DNA from: Hyphomicrobiales bacterium
Lineage (GTDB): Bacteria > Pseudomonadota > Alphaproteobacteria > Rhizobiales > Rhizobiaceae
Direction of reading: 5' to 3'
NCBI GenBank assembly: GCA_900473205.1
Contig: UCLB01000020.1
Location: forward strand, 117,176 to 181,175
DNA length: 64,000 nucleotides
Positions 37,047 through 46,667 of the stretch are shown here, in pieces. The stretch's first letter is position 1. Each line of letters starts with the position of its first letter. The notes beneath the pieces are model-generated. The model was not told the DNA's origin. It saw only the letters and a program-made list of their open reading frames with translations, and made no database searches. Made by a program: the position numbers and the translations under genes.

Positions 37047-37517
37047 TGCTCATCCGCAATATTGTGACGATTTGGCAACATATTTCTGCAACCTTCACGT
37101 AGCGTAAGAATGCGGGCTTATTTGTCCATTTCCCGCCACAAACAAGTTGCTTGTTTGTCTTCGAAGACGCGGGGAATGGAAGAATATGCAGGCTTCGAAA
37201 GTGGTTCTGCGGAAGTGGTTAATGTGAAAACAGGTGTGGATTCAGTGTCTAAGCAAGTAAAGGCGGGAATTGCCTGTCAGGTCTTGCTTGGCGGAATCCT
37301 TCAGGTGGTGAAACGCCGTTATGTTGCCGGAAACGGCGCCTATATCTGTTGGCATGCAAATACTGATCGACCGCCGCAAATGATCACTGGCAGCACGATG
37401 AAAAGTGCGGCTGGAAAGACGCAGTGTGTTCTAAAATCGCAGCCCGGCGTGAATTGGCTTTGCAGTATTGCGTAAGTATTCGCTATACGCCGGGAAGAGT
37501 GAGAGAAGTCCGTTGAA
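37047..37517. other. long upstream region of exoR
   Basis: These 471 bases hold no gene I can support; an open frame at 37110-37475 lacks a ribosome binding site and protein-like composition. There is a perfect 9-base-pair inverted repeat with a 3-base centre at 37138-37158 (ACAAACAAG-TTG-CTTGTTTGT). The length of the region is consistent with complex control of exoR, which is autoregulated through ChvG-ChvI in related bacteria. Confidence 0.45.
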
Positions 37518-38312
37518 ATGCTGAAATGTGACATCAACGTTTTTAAGCCGCTGTGTACGGGAATATTGCTTGTGACGCTTGCAATGCCCGCTGCGGCTTT
37601 TGATATCAATTCCGGCGTGACCAAGGAATCCGGCCCTTTCGACCTGTTCAAGTTCGGCTTCAAGTCCTACAAGAGCGGCAAGAAGGAAGACGCCGTCGAG
37701 GCCTATCGTTACGCAGCTGAAAAGGGCCATACCGGCTCGCGCTGGGCGCTTGCCAATATGTATGCCTTCGGCGATGGCGTGACCAAGAACGACTTCGAAG
37801 CCTTCAAGATTTACAGCGAAATTGCCAGTCAGGGTGTAGAGCCCGGCTCTGAGGACACGGGCTTCTTCGTGAACGCTCTTCTGTCGCTGGCAGACTACTA
37901 TCGCCACGGCATTCCGGGCAGCCCGATTAAGACCGATCTGTCGCAGGCCCGCCAGCTTTATTTCCAGGTTGCATCCACCTTCGGCGTTGCTGAAGCGCAG
38001 TTCGAACTGGCGCAGATGATTCTGGCAGGCGAGGGCGGTCGTGCGGATGCGCAGCAGGCCAAGAAGTGGCTGAACCAGGCACGCAAGCATGGCCATGCTG
38101 GCGCCATGTCGATCTTCGGCAATCTTCTGTTTCAGGAAGGGCAGACCGTGCGTGGGCTCGCTTTCATGACGGCTGCGCTGGACAAATGTTCTGCCGCCAA
38201 TTGCAAGTGGATTCAGAACCTGCAGGAACAGGCTTTCTCCGTGGCAGCAGAAGACGACAGACGCGTCGCCATATCGCTGGCGCAGAATATTTCAGCGGGC
38301 GACGCCGACTGA
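37518..38312 (+). CDS. exoR: periplasmic Sel1-repeat regulator ExoR
   Basis: ExoR is a secreted inhibitor of the ChvG (ExoS) sensor kinase; in Agrobacterium and Sinorhizobium its proteolysis at acid pH releases ChvG-ChvI signalling, controlling exopolysaccharide, motility and virulence or symbiosis genes. The 264-residue product has a signal peptide (FKPLCTGILLVTLAMPAAAF) and Sel1-like repeats, such as DAVEAYRYAAEKGHTGSRWA, LANMYAFGDGVTKNDFEAFK, AEAQFELAQMILAGEGGR and AKKWLNQARKHGHAGAM. Length, signal peptide and repeat pattern match ExoR. It is monocistronic and faces gph. Confidence 0.88.
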   Translation: MLKCDINVFKPLCTGILLVTLAMPAAAFDINSGVTKESGPFDLFKFGFKSYKSGKKEDAVEAYRYAAEKGHTGSRWALANMYAFGDGVTKNDFEAFKIYSEIASQGVEPGSEDTGFFVNALLSLADYYRHGIPGSPIKTDLSQARQLYFQVASTFGVAEAQFELAQMILAGEGGRADAQQAKKWLNQARKHGHAGAMSIFGNLLFQEGQTVRGLAFMTAALDKCSAANCKWIQNLQEQAFSVAAEDDRRVAISLAQNISAGDAD

Positions 38313-38363
38313 TTGCTGACGTCAGTCAGGCTCCCGACCAAACATTTCTATTCGTGATGTTTA

Positions 38364-38385
38364 CAGCCACGCGGAGACGTGGCTG
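38364..38385. terminator. hairpin between convergent exoR and gph
   Basis: CAGCCACG pairs with CGTGGCTG around a 6-base loop. It lies between the stops of exoR and gph. No T-run follows, so its use as a terminator is uncertain. Confidence 0.45.
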
Positions 38386-38424
38386 CTGGATACCGGGGCA
38401 ACTACGGAAGATCGGAGCTTGCCC

Positions 38425-39126
38425 TTAAGCTGCGGCTACGCGCTTCGATATGAGCCGTTCGATCAACATCGCATCCAACTCATCGAAATTATCGATTGTC
38501 ACGTCCGGTCCAAGATCGGACATCGGTACGTCCGTGTAACCGAAAGTCACGCCGATAGAGGGCACATTGGCGTTCTTGGCGGCAAGAATGTCGTTGCCGC
38601 TATCGCCCACCATCACGCTTTTGGCGGGGTCGCCGCCAGCCTTTTCAATGGTGCCGAGAATATGGCGTCCGTCCGGCTTGCGCCACTCGAAGGTATCTCC
38701 GCAGGTGATGGTGCTGAAACGGTTGCTGAGGCCAAGTTTTTCCAGAAGTGGAAGTGCCAGAACTGTCGTCTTGTTGGTGCAGACGGCCAGCGTGAAGCCC
38801 GCGCTCGACAATCTGTCCAGCGCCTGGGTTAGGCCCGGGTAAGGCACGCTTTCACCCGGCATTTTCTCGATGTAGTGCGCAATGAAGCGCTCATAAAGCG
38901 GCTCCAATTCGTCGTCGGCAAGCGGCTTGTTGCGCAGGGCGAAGGCCCGCTTGATCATGACGCGTGCGCCCTGGCCGACCAGATGGGTGAGATCAGCAAA
39001 GGTTGTAGGCGCAAGGCCATCGGCCGCGATGGCGTAATTCAGGCTGTCGATCAGGTCGGGTGCGGTATCGACCAGAGTGCCGTCGAGATCGAATATGACG
39101 AGGGGAGAAGTCAAGGAATGCCTCAT
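38425..39126 (-). CDS. gph: phosphoglycolate phosphatase (HAD family)
   Basis: Gph removes phosphate from 2-phosphoglycolate, a product of DNA repair and of oxygenase side reactions. The 233-residue HAD hydrolase has motif I VIFDLDGTLVDTAPDL, the CTNKTTVLALPLLEKLGL motif II region, the Lys in FEWRKPDGRH and motif IV MVGDSGNDILAAKNANV. The subfamily assignment to Gph rather than another HAD is by overall pattern. ATG 39126 was chosen to give the family's N-terminus; 17 extra codons upstream are possible. Confidence 0.85.
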   Translation of the reverse strand: MRHSLTSPLVIFDLDGTLVDTAPDLIDSLNYAIAADGLAPTTFADLTHLVGQGARVMIKRAFALRNKPLADDELEPLYERFIAHYIEKMPGESVPYPGLTQALDRLSSAGFTLAVCTNKTTVLALPLLEKLGLSNRFSTITCGDTFEWRKPDGRHILGTIEKAGGDPAKSVMVGDSGNDILAAKNANVPSIGVTFGYTDVPMSDLGPDVTIDNFDELDAMLIERLISKRVAAA

Positions 39127-39321
39127 GATGAACTGTCTATCTTCGGCGAGGCTAAGCAAAGGCGCAGGCATTTGCAACGAAACCTTTGAATCGTCGCCTG
39201 CTGCATTCCGAAAAGGGCTTTCGTTTGCTATTCGACCCGTGTAAACAGCACGCCAGCGTCAGGCCGCAAAAGCAGGTCCGAAGCGCGGATCGAGTGGATT
39301 AGACCCGGAGTTTGCAGCCGC

Positions 39322-40020
39322 ATGGATGCCCGCCAAATGAAGATCAAGGCCGCAGAAGCGGCGTTGTCCCATGTCGAAGACGGAATGCGTCTTGGAATTG
39401 GTACCGGGTCTACGGCTGAGGAATTCGTCCGGCTTCTGGCGGAAAAGGTTTCATCCGGCCTGAAGGTTCAGGGTGTTCCGACATCCGAGCGTACGGCGCG
39501 TCTGTGCGTGGAACTGGGCGTTCCGCTCAAGTCTCTGGATGAATTGCCGGAACTGGATCTGACCATCGATGGTGCGGATGAAGTCGATCATGCCTTGCGG
39601 CTGGTCAAGGGCGGCGGCGGCGCTTTGCTGCGCGAAAAAATCGTGGCTGCAGCCTCGTCTCGCGTCATTGTAATTGCCGACCAGACCAAGGTGGTGGACA
39701 CGCTGGGTGCGTTTCCACTGCCCATCGAAATCAATATTTTCGGTCAGGTCGCAACGCGCATCGCTATCGAAAAACTGGCTTCAAAGCTTGGCCTTTCAGG
39801 CGAATTGAAGCTGCGTTCTTTGGAGGATGGTCCCTTCAAAACGGACGGTGGACACCTCATTCTCGACGCATCTTTTGGCCGTATTCCTGATGCAGAAGCA
39901 CTGGCACGCGAGCTGAACACCATACCCGGTGTTGTCGAGCACGGACTTTTCATTAATCTGGCATCGCTTGCCATTATCGCCGGGCCTGATGGCGCCCGCG
40001 TAATGCAGGCGAAACTATAA
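39322..40020 (+). CDS. rpiA: ribose-5-phosphate isomerase A
   Basis: RpiA interconverts ribose 5-phosphate and ribulose 5-phosphate in the pentose phosphate pathway. The 232-residue protein has [16 protein letters not shown], the catalytic [20 protein letters not shown] block with Asp and Lys, and a closing [15 protein letters not shown] 39322 fits the family's N-terminus. It is 17 bases upstream of a secreted DUF2059 protein and probably cotranscribed with it. Confidence 0.96.
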   Translation: MDARQMKIKAAEAALSHVEDGMRLGIGTGSTAEEFVRLLAEKVSSGLKVQGVPTSERTARLCVELGVPLKSLDELPELDLTIDGADEVDHALRLVKGGGGALLREKIVAAASSRVIVIADQTKVVDTLGAFPLPIEINIFGQVATRIAIEKLASKLGLSGELKLRSLEDGPFKTDGGHLILDASFGRIPDAEALARELNTIPGVVEHGLFINLASLAIIAGPDGARVMQAKL

Positions 40021-40037
40021 CAGGAGCGAGAGATTTC

Positions 40038-40640
40038 ATGATCAAACTTGCGGGACTGGGCAAAGCTGCCGCTGCTTCGATCCTCATTTCCGGCGTCGTA
40101 TTCGGTAATGCCGTGCGCGCACAGGAAATTTCGCCGGAGCATGTTGCCGCTGCAAAGCAGGCAATCGCCGCTCTGGGCGTGACCGACCGTTTCGACGACA
40201 TTCTGCCGGGTCTTGCAGAGCGCCTGAAGGCCGAGCTTATTCAGGCTTCGCCGAATGTTCAGAACGCGATCACTGAAACTGTGGATGCAAAGGCACTGGA
40301 ACTTGCACCACGCCGTGCCGATCTGGAGCGTGAAGCTGCGCTGACCTACGCACGCGCTTTCTCGCTGGATGAGCTCAAGGCAATATCGACCTTCTACAGC
40401 AGCGAAGCTGGCAAGAAGCTATTGAAGGATGGCCCGATTGCCACGCGCGAACTGATGAAGGCTGCCGACATCTGGGCCGCTGGCATCAACCGCGATCTCA
40501 ACACGTCGAGCATGACCGAACTGCAAAAGGTAGCCGGCGCTGATCTTCAGCCACTGCCTGCAAACAGCGCCAACACCGGCGGTGCACCGGGCGCAACAGC
40601 GCCTGCTCCAGCGGCACCGGCTGCCAAGCCAAAGCCCTGA
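40038..40640 (+). CDS. secreted DUF2059 domain protein
   Basis: The 200-residue product has a signal peptide (GLGKAAAASILISGVVFGNA, cleavage near VRAQ) and a DUF2059 domain from about residue 90 to 150: REAALTYARAFSLDELKAIS followed by TFYSSEAGKKLLKDGP. The C-terminal 40 residues are Pro/Ala-rich. DUF2059 proteins are periplasmic and of unknown role. AGGAG precedes ATG 40038. It follows rpiA by 17 bases and ends at a terminator. Confidence 0.85.
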   Translation: MIKLAGLGKAAAASILISGVVFGNAVRAQEISPEHVAAAKQAIAALGVTDRFDDILPGLAERLKAELIQASPNVQNAITETVDAKALELAPRRADLEREAALTYARAFSLDELKAISTFYSSEAGKKLLKDGPIATRELMKAADIWAAGINRDLNTSSMTELQKVAGADLQPLPANSANTGGAPGATAPAPAAPAAKPKP

Positions 40641-40667
40641 TCCTTTTTGCCAGTGTCAGAATTTTTC

Positions 40668-40694
40668 AAAGCCCGGATAACAGTCCGGGCTTTT
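40668..40694 (+). terminator. rho-independent terminator after the DUF2059 gene
   Basis: AAAGCCCGGA pairs with TCCGGGCTTT around a 6-base loop, followed by TTTC. It lies 28 bases after the stop. Confidence 0.8.
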
Positions 40695-40770
40695 CATTTG
40701 TGCGCTGCACCACCTATATGAATGCCAAACGGGATGGCTTGCAGCCGTCTTTCCTATCAGAGGCTCTTCC

Positions 40771-42159
40771 ATGACATCTTATGATTATGATCTTTTCGTT
40801 ATCGGCGGCGGTTCCGGCGGTGTGCGCAGCGCCCGTGTGGCCGCGTCTCTCGGCAAGCGCGTCGGCATTGCGGAAGAATACCGTTACGGCGGAACCTGCG
40901 TGATAAGAGGCTGCGTGCCGAAGAAGCTGTTCGTTTATGCCTCGCAATATCAGGAGTATTTTAAAGATGCTGCCGGTTATGGCTGGACCGTGGGCGAAAG
41001 CACGTTCGACTGGAAGAAGCTGATTGCTGCCAAGGACAAGGAAATCGAACGTCTCGAAGGCCTTTATCGCAAAGGGCTGGAAAACGCGAAGGCAGATATT
41101 TTCGACAGCCGCGCCGAACTGGTCGATGCCCATACTGTGAAGCTGACGAAGACCGGTAAGACAGTGACGGCAGAACGCATCGTGATTGCGGTTGGCGGCA
41201 CGCCCAATCCGCATGTTTCGCTGCCCGGCCACGAGTTGACGATTTCCTCCAACGAAGCTTTCCATCTCGAGGAACTGCCGAAAGCCATCCTGATCGCTGG
41301 TGGCGGTTACATCGCCGTGGAGTTCGCCAACATCTTCCATGGTCTGGGTGTCGAAACGACGCTGATCTATCGCGGCAAGCAAATTCTGAATGGCTTCGAT
41401 AACGATATGCGTAAGGGCCTACATGCCGCGATGACTGAAAAGGGCATTCGCATTATCCTTGAAGATGTCATTCAGGAAGTGAGCAAGGACGGCGCAGACG
41501 GTCTCATCGCGCGCACCAAGCAGGGCCATTCGCTCAATGTCGGGCAGGTCATGCTGGCACTGGGCCGTGATCCGAACACGCAGGGGCTGGGTCTGGAAAA
41601 CGCCGGTGTCGCGGTCAACGAAAAGGGTGCGATCATCGTGGATGAGTATTCGCGCACCAACGTGCCTGGCATCTCTGCGCTGGGCGACGTCACCGACCGG
41701 GTACAGCTGACGCCTGTCGCTATCCATGAGGCCATGTGCTTCATCGAAACCGAGTTCAAGAGCAACCCGACCAAGCCGGATCATCACCTGATCGCAACGG
41801 CTGTCTTCTCCCAGCCGGAAATCGGCACCGTCGGTATTTCCGAGGAAGAGGCTGCGGCCAAATTCGAGGAGATCGAAGTCTACCGCGCCCAGTTCCGCCC
41901 CATGAAGGCAACGCTGTCCGGCCGCACGGAAAAGACCATTATGAAGCTCATCGTCAACGCCGCAGACCGCAAGGTCGTCGGCGCGCACATTCTGGGCCAT
42001 GAGGCAGGTGAAATGGCGCAGCTTCTGGGTATTACGCTGAAAGCCGGTTGCACCAAGGACGATTTCGACGCCACCATGGCTGTGCACCCAACAGCTGCGG
42101 AAGAACTGGTGACGATGTATTCGCCAAGCTACCGCATCAGGAACGGGGAAAAGCTATAA
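40771..42159 (+). CDS. gor: glutathione-disulfide reductase
   Basis: Gor regenerates reduced glutathione with NADPH. The 462-residue flavoprotein has the FAD-binding FVIGGGSGGVRSARVAA, the redox disulfide in GTCVIRGCVPKKL, the NADPH-binding AGGGYIAVEFANIFHGLG, a second FAD segment ISALGDVTDRVQLTPVA and the catalytic C-terminal HPTAAEELVTMY. The CVIRGC spelling, instead of CVNVGC, is typical of alphaproteobacterial and plant enzymes. Its 3' end overlaps the convergent LysR gene by 23 bases. Confidence 0.96.
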   Translation: MTSYDYDLFVIGGGSGGVRSARVAASLGKRVGIAEEYRYGGTCVIRGCVPKKLFVYASQYQEYFKDAAGYGWTVGESTFDWKKLIAAKDKEIERLEGLYRKGLENAKADIFDSRAELVDAHTVKLTKTGKTVTAERIVIAVGGTPNPHVSLPGHELTISSNEAFHLEELPKAILIAGGGYIAVEFANIFHGLGVETTLIYRGKQILNGFDNDMRKGLHAAMTEKGIRIILEDVIQEVSKDGADGLIARTKQGHSLNVGQVMLALGRDPNTQGLGLENAGVAVNEKGAIIVDEYSRTNVPGISALGDVTDRVQLTPVAIHEAMCFIETEFKSNPTKPDHHLIATAVFSQPEIGTVGISEEEAAAKFEEIEVYRAQFRPMKATLSGRTEKTIMKLIVNAADRKVVGAHILGHEAGEMAQLLGITLKAGCTKDDFDATMAVHPTAAEELVTMYSPSYRIRNGEKL

Positions 42160-43045
42160 CCGAGCTTTTGCTTCGGACGGCATTTTCCAGCCGTCCTTCG
42201 AAAAGGGCCTCGTTGCGCTTCAACAGCGCAGCGAGCCGATCAATCAGAGTCCGCATCTCCGGCGAATGGCGGTCGTCGTCATTCACGGCAAGCCAATGCG
42301 GGTGAGACAGCTCTCCAATGGCCTCACCATCTCGAACAACGCCTGTCAGCCCATCTCCGATGAAAGAGGGCAGAACGCCCCGTCCTGCACCGCTCGCTAT
42401 GAGTTTCGGCAAAAGTTCCGGTGCGTTCGTCCATGTGTGGATCAAGGACTCGCGGTTGCGAAACACCCATGTCTCCGCATCCGAAACTGCAACCTCCGTG
42501 CCGATGGATATCCATGGCGTATCGCTCGTCTCGGGCAGGGCTTCGGCACGGTAGGCGTGGTATGAGACAGTGACGGATTTGAGCGTGGCGAAGTTTCCGC
42601 GTTCTGGCGGCTTATCGAAAATCGCCACCATGCCTCGCCGATAGGTCAGATCATCGTTTGCGCCAAAGAGTTTGCAGCACAGCCGGAATTCATCACCTTT
42701 TCCGCGAAGCGCATCAGCATGGTCGGCAATAAAGCCCATGATCCAGATGTTGCCGGCGACGGAGACGATGGGCAGGGCGAAGGCGTCGCCATGCCACTGG
42801 CTGATGTCGGATGCTGTGCGCCGCATGGATTGGACATGTTCGAAAAGAGTGAGCCCATCGGGCGCAAGCCGGTAGCCTTGCTGGCTGCGGATGAAAAGCG
42901 TGCGCCCCATGGTGCGCTCCAGAAACAGCATCCGTCTGCCGATGGTCGGCGCACTGATGCCGGTCTGCGATGCTGCTCCGGCGAGACCACCCTCCGATGC
43001 GACGATATGGAAGAGCTTCAGATCGTCCCAGTTCACATCTTTCAT
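42137..43045 (-). CDS. LysR-family transcriptional regulator
   Basis: The 302-residue protein has an N-terminal winged helix-turn-helix, VNWDDLKLFHIVASEGGLAG followed by AASQTGISAPTIGRRMLFLE, and a LysR-type effector-binding domain. ATG 43045 is preferred over 43084 because it starts the HTH cleanly and follows a G-rich site. Its target is unknown. It is convergent with gor, with a 23-base 3' overlap, and its promoter region faces the gene start at 43195, the most likely regulated neighbour if that frame is real. Confidence 0.87.
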   Translation of the reverse strand: MKDVNWDDLKLFHIVASEGGLAGAASQTGISAPTIGRRMLFLERTMGRTLFIRSQQGYRLAPDGLTLFEHVQSMRRTASDISQWHGDAFALPIVSVAGNIWIMGFIADHADALRGKGDEFRLCCKLFGANDDLTYRRGMVAIFDKPPERGNFATLKSVTVSYHAYRAEALPETSDTPWISIGTEVAVSDAETWVFRNRESLIHTWTNAPELLPKLIASGAGRGVLPSFIGDGLTGVVRDGEAIGELSHPHWLAVNDDDRHSPEMRTLIDRLAALLKRNEALFEGRLENAVRSKSSVIAFPRS

Positions 43046-43194
43046 GGCAATTACCCCCCGCTGCTCGCAGCCATTATAGGCCACTCTTTCAACAGGCGCA
43101 TCGCACGCGGATGAAATACCCGTTTCAATCCTGCATCTATGAGGTTTCTGCCGCCTGTCTTACCTCGGACACATGGAAACAGGGAGACGATGCC

Positions 43195-43521
43195 ATGTCA
43201 CCGGAAACGATGTTTGTGATGGAGCGCCTGCGCAGAGATCAACTTTCAAACAGCGGAAACGCTTTCTCCGATCCACTTGAGGAATGGCCTTCGACCCGGT
43301 TGGAAAGGGCTGCCTTATGGTTTTCGCGGTGCATGAATACGCAGAAGAGATTTTCCGTGGGAAAACGCTGCGATGCAGCAGCCAGAACAGGGCGAAGTTG
43401 GGCTTTGCAAGCGGTGGCGAAAATGTTTATAAGCGCCCGATTAACAGGGACAGTTGCGGCCTCGTATAGAACGTGGCGTCACAGGCGAGAACAAAATGGC
43501 ACAGAATTGGACACCCGGTAG
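43195..43521 (+). CDS. uncertain small ORF upstream of DAHP synthase
   Basis: A 108-residue frame begins at ATG 43195, eight bases after GGGAG, with [20 protein letters not shown]. The first 60 residues look plausible for a small soluble protein, but the remainder is Arg/Ala/Trp-rich and runs 26 bases into the aroG start, which is unusual. No family was recognised. It is reported because the start signal is good and the region between the LysR gene and aroG (450 bases) otherwise has no content. Confidence 0.3.
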   Translation: MSPETMFVMERLRRDQLSNSGNAFSDPLEEWPSTRLERAALWFSRCMNTQKRFSVGKRCDAAARTGRSWALQAVAKMFISARLTGTVAASYRTWRHRREQNGTELDTR

Positions 43522-44872
43522 CTGGAGACACAAACCTATCCAGCAGGTTCCCGAATATCCTAGCGCGGCGGCAGTTGCGGCAACGGAAGCGACGCTTGCG
43601 ACCTATCCGCCGCTGGTGTTTGCGGGCGAGGCGCGCCGTTTGAAGAAGCAGCTTGCCAGCGTTGCCGAAGGCGAAGCGTTTCTGCTTCAGGGTGGCGATT
43701 GCGCTGAGAGCTTTCTCGAGCATGGCGCAGACAATATTCGCGACTTCTTCCGTGCCTTCCTGCAGATGGCCGTCGTTCTGACCTATGGCGCACAGCTTCC
43801 TGTCGTCAAGGTTGGCCGTATTGCCGGCCAGTTCGCCAAGCCACGCTCGTCCAACATCGAAACGGCTGATGGCATCAGCCTGCCGTCATACCGTGGTGAC
43901 ATCATCAACGGCATCGAGTTCAACGAAGCCTCGCGCATTCCGAACCCTGAGCGCCAGCTGGATGCATACCGCCAGTCGGCTGCCACGCTGAACCTGCTGC
44001 GCGCCTTTGCCATGGGTGGTTATGCCAATCTCGAAAACGTGCACCAGTGGATGCTCGGCTTCGTCAAGGATAGCCCGCAGGCAGACCGTTACCGCAAGCT
44101 GGCCAACCGCATTTCAGAGACCATGGACTTCATGAAGGCCATTGGTATCACCGCTGAAAACCAGCCGAGCCTGCGCGAGACCGATTTCTTCACCAGCCAT
44201 GAAGCGCTGCTTTTGGGCTACGAAGAAGCGCTGACCCGCGTCGATTCCACCTCCGGCGACTGGTACGCAACATCCGGCCACATGTTGTGGATCGGCGACC
44301 GTACGCGCCAGTTGGACCATGCCCACGTGGAATATTTCCGCGGCATCAAGAACCCAATTGGTTTGAAGTGCGGCCCATCCTTGCAGCCGGACAATCTGAT
44401 CGAACTGATCGATGCGCTGAACCCTTCCAACGAAGCTGGTCGCCTGACCCTGATCTGCCGTTTCGGTCACGACAAGGTTGCCGAGAGCCTGCCGAAGCTG
44501 ATCCGCGCTGTTGAGAAGGAAGGCCGCAAGGTCGTCTGGTCCTGCGATCCGATGCACGGCAACACGATTACGCTCAACCACTACAAGACGCGTCCGTTCG
44601 AGCGGATTCTGTCGGAAGTCGAAAGCTTCTTCCAGATTCACCGCGCCGAAGGCACGCATCCGGGCGGCATCCACATCGAGATGACCGGCAAGGACGTGAC
44701 GGAATGCACCGGCGGTGCGCGCACCGTCACGGCCGACTCGCTGTCTGACCGCTACCACACCCATTGCGACCCACGCCTCAATGCCGATCAGGCGCTGGAG
44801 CTTGCGTTCCTCCTGTCCGAGCGCATGAAGAGCGGTCGCGACGAGAAGCGTTTGGCTGTTGTGAACGGCTGA
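43496..44872 (+). CDS. aroG: class II 3-deoxy-7-phosphoheptulonate synthase
   Basis: This enzyme condenses phosphoenolpyruvate and erythrose 4-phosphate, the first step of aromatic amino acid synthesis. The 458-residue protein is the plant-like type II form, not the short E. coli type: [65 protein letters not shown] and [19 protein letters not shown]. The Cys, His and Asp metal ligands are present. Symbols vary between species. ATG 43496 has a weak GGCGAGA upstream. A strong terminator follows. Confidence 0.94.
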   Translation: MAQNWTPGSWRHKPIQQVPEYPSAAAVAATEATLATYPPLVFAGEARRLKKQLASVAEGEAFLLQGGDCAESFLEHGADNIRDFFRAFLQMAVVLTYGAQLPVVKVGRIAGQFAKPRSSNIETADGISLPSYRGDIINGIEFNEASRIPNPERQLDAYRQSAATLNLLRAFAMGGYANLENVHQWMLGFVKDSPQADRYRKLANRISETMDFMKAIGITAENQPSLRETDFFTSHEALLLGYEEALTRVDSTSGDWYATSGHMLWIGDRTRQLDHAHVEYFRGIKNPIGLKCGPSLQPDNLIELIDALNPSNEAGRLTLICRFGHDKVAESLPKLIRAVEKEGRKVVWSCDPMHGNTITLNHYKTRPFERILSEVESFFQIHRAEGTHPGGIHIEMTGKDVTECTGGARTVTADSLSDRYHTHCDPRLNADQALELAFLLSERMKSGRDEKRLAVVNG

Positions 44873-44891
44873 TTCCGTTTGAGAGACAAGC

Positions 44892-44922
44892 AAAAGCCGC
44901 CGGAGCGATCCGGCGGCTTTTG
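44892..44922. terminator. bidirectional terminator between aroG and tadG
   Basis: AAAAGCCGCCGGA pairs perfectly with TCCGGCGGCTTTT around a 4-base loop (13 base pairs). It serves the convergent aroG and tadG-type genes. Confidence 0.88.
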
Positions 44923-44935
44923 TGTTTTGTGGTTT

Positions 44936-46666
44936 TTACTGCACCAGTGCCGGGTGCATGCAGCGTAAATCCGTGACCCGTACGTCGGCCTCGCCAACTT
45001 TGACGCCGAGCAACGTAAGCGTGTTGTAGAGCAGGCCGTCGATTGGAACCGTTGCGACGGAAAGCGTTTCTGCCAGCGCCGCCTGCACGAGTGTCGGTGT
45101 GCCGATAGTAAGGAAGAGGACGTTGATATCGACGTCAAGATTCTTCAGCAGCGACTTGATAAGCGAGGTCGAGATATCCTTGGTGGAGGCGGTCTTGACC
45201 GTGGCCTGGGTGATGTCGGCCTGCTGGAAAGTCAATTTCGTTTTGGTCATGTTGGCCGCATCGACATGGGCCATGCCGTTGATTTTCAGGACCAGCGAAT
45301 CCACGATGGCGGCTTTGGTTACGCGCGGGTCTCTTCCGAAATTGTTGAATGCGGTCGTATCGACATTGCCGAGCGAGATTTCAGCGATGCCGGGAACGAC
45401 ATCCACATCCACCGCACCGGTGCCATTGGCGTTGCAGCGAATATCCGTCAATTTCGCTTCCGCATTCGCCACCTCGATATAAAGTGGCAGGTTGACCGAT
45501 AGACCGAGCAACGCTTTCAGCCCATCGACCTTCGTTTCGATGGATAGACGTGTCTGAGAGGTTCTAACGATGGTGCCGGGCGATCCGACGGCGAGTGACG
45601 GCGTGCCGACAGGCGGCTCTCCAATGGCCAGCGTGATCTTGGTGGAGGCAAGTCCCGGTACGGTGACACCCGCATCCACCGCAACCTGCTTGCCGCCATT
45701 GGCCGCCGTCGCCGCTGCAGTGATGAGATCGAAGATGCCCGCTTGAACATTGAGGTTTTCCGAGTTGCCAATCTGCTTGTCGAGAATGGGCTCCAGCGCC
45801 AGCACCTGTTCCAGGCGCAATTTGACGGTGGTCTTGTTGAGCGTCTTTTCCAGCGTCTTCAGCGCCGCCGTCACCACGGGCTTGGTGCCGGTGGCTTTCG
45901 TCAGTGCCGAAATGAATTTGCCATAGGTGATTTCGGTGTGCAGAACATCGCGATAGGTGCCGGCGGTGATGTTGAGATCGGTGGCCAGCGCGTCGATGAT
46001 GGATAGCGCATTCACGTCGGCGGCGACGAGCGCCTGATAGTCCACGAGGTTCAGGTTGACGGTAGTTCCCAGCAACCCGCTCAACAGGCTGTTCAATAAG
46101 CCGCTGTTGAGGCTGGCGACGCGCGACCCGACGGAGAAGGCAGCAACCCGTTGCGCGGCTGCCGTTCCGACAGCACCCAGCGTGGGTGGCGTGGTGAACG
46201 TCCCGGCGAAATAGATGCGGCCTTTTTCAAGAATATTGACCTTCACCGCATTGGTCGGCGTAGCATTTTCCACGAAACGTTGGCCGACCGCGACGCTGGC
46301 GTCAGGCACATAGCGGCCTTTGATGACTTCGGCGTAACCATCGCGATTGGAGAAAACGGTCGTGGCATCGAAAGGGATCGTGCCGGTGTCCGTCAGGATA
46401 CCGGTAGCCGTCTTGACGCCGATGTTCTTGTTGTTGAGCTGGAAATACTGAAACACAGCCTGCTCCGCATTGGTAGCAGATGCGGCGGAGACGGCAGCGA
46501 GATCAGCCGTCTGCTGCAACTGCCGCTTTTGCAGCGTCAGCGAGCCATAGTCTACGCCCAATGCCAGCACACCCATTATCATCGGTGCGGTAATGGCCGC
46601 CATGATGGCGATGTTGCCGGATCGGTCACGCGACAGGCGCCGTATCAATGAAACAGATGTCCGCAT
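44936..46666 (-). CDS. TadG-like Flp pilus assembly / secreted surface protein
   Basis: The 576-residue product starts with the TadG-type N-terminus RDRSGNIAIMAAITAPMIMG, whose hydrophobic helix anchors it in the inner membrane, followed by LQKRQLQQTADLAAVSAA. The rest is a long Ala/Thr/Val-rich extracytoplasmic region rich in predicted beta structure, without a recognisable von Willebrand domain. ATG 46666 is one base after the stop of the TadE-like gene, so the two are coupled. A full tad cluster (tadABC, flp) is not nearby, so this may be an orphan pair or serve a remote cluster. Confidence 0.78.
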   Translation of the reverse strand: MRTSVSLIRRLSRDRSGNIAIMAAITAPMIMGVLALGVDYGSLTLQKRQLQQTADLAAVSAASATNAEQAVFQYFQLNNKNIGVKTATGILTDTGTIPFDATTVFSNRDGYAEVIKGRYVPDASVAVGQRFVENATPTNAVKVNILEKGRIYFAGTFTTPPTLGAVGTAAAQRVAAFSVGSRVASLNSGLLNSLLSGLLGTTVNLNLVDYQALVAADVNALSIIDALATDLNITAGTYRDVLHTEITYGKFISALTKATGTKPVVTAALKTLEKTLNKTTVKLRLEQVLALEPILDKQIGNSENLNVQAGIFDLITAAATAANGGKQVAVDAGVTVPGLASTKITLAIGEPPVGTPSLAVGSPGTIVRTSQTRLSIETKVDGLKALLGLSVNLPLYIEVANAEAKLTDIRCNANGTGAVDVDVVPGIAEISLGNVDTTAFNNFGRDPRVTKAAIVDSLVLKINGMAHVDAANMTKTKLTFQQADITQATVKTASTKDISTSLIKSLLKNLDVDINVLFLTIGTPTLVQAALAETLSVATVPIDGLLYNTLTLLGVKVGEADVRVTDLRCMHPALVQ

Positions 46667-46667
46667 C

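Noticed and set aside
37110..37475. A 121-codon open frame upstream of exoR.
   Set aside because: No Shine-Dalgarno site, mixed composition without domain or signal, and it covers the region expected to hold exoR control elements.
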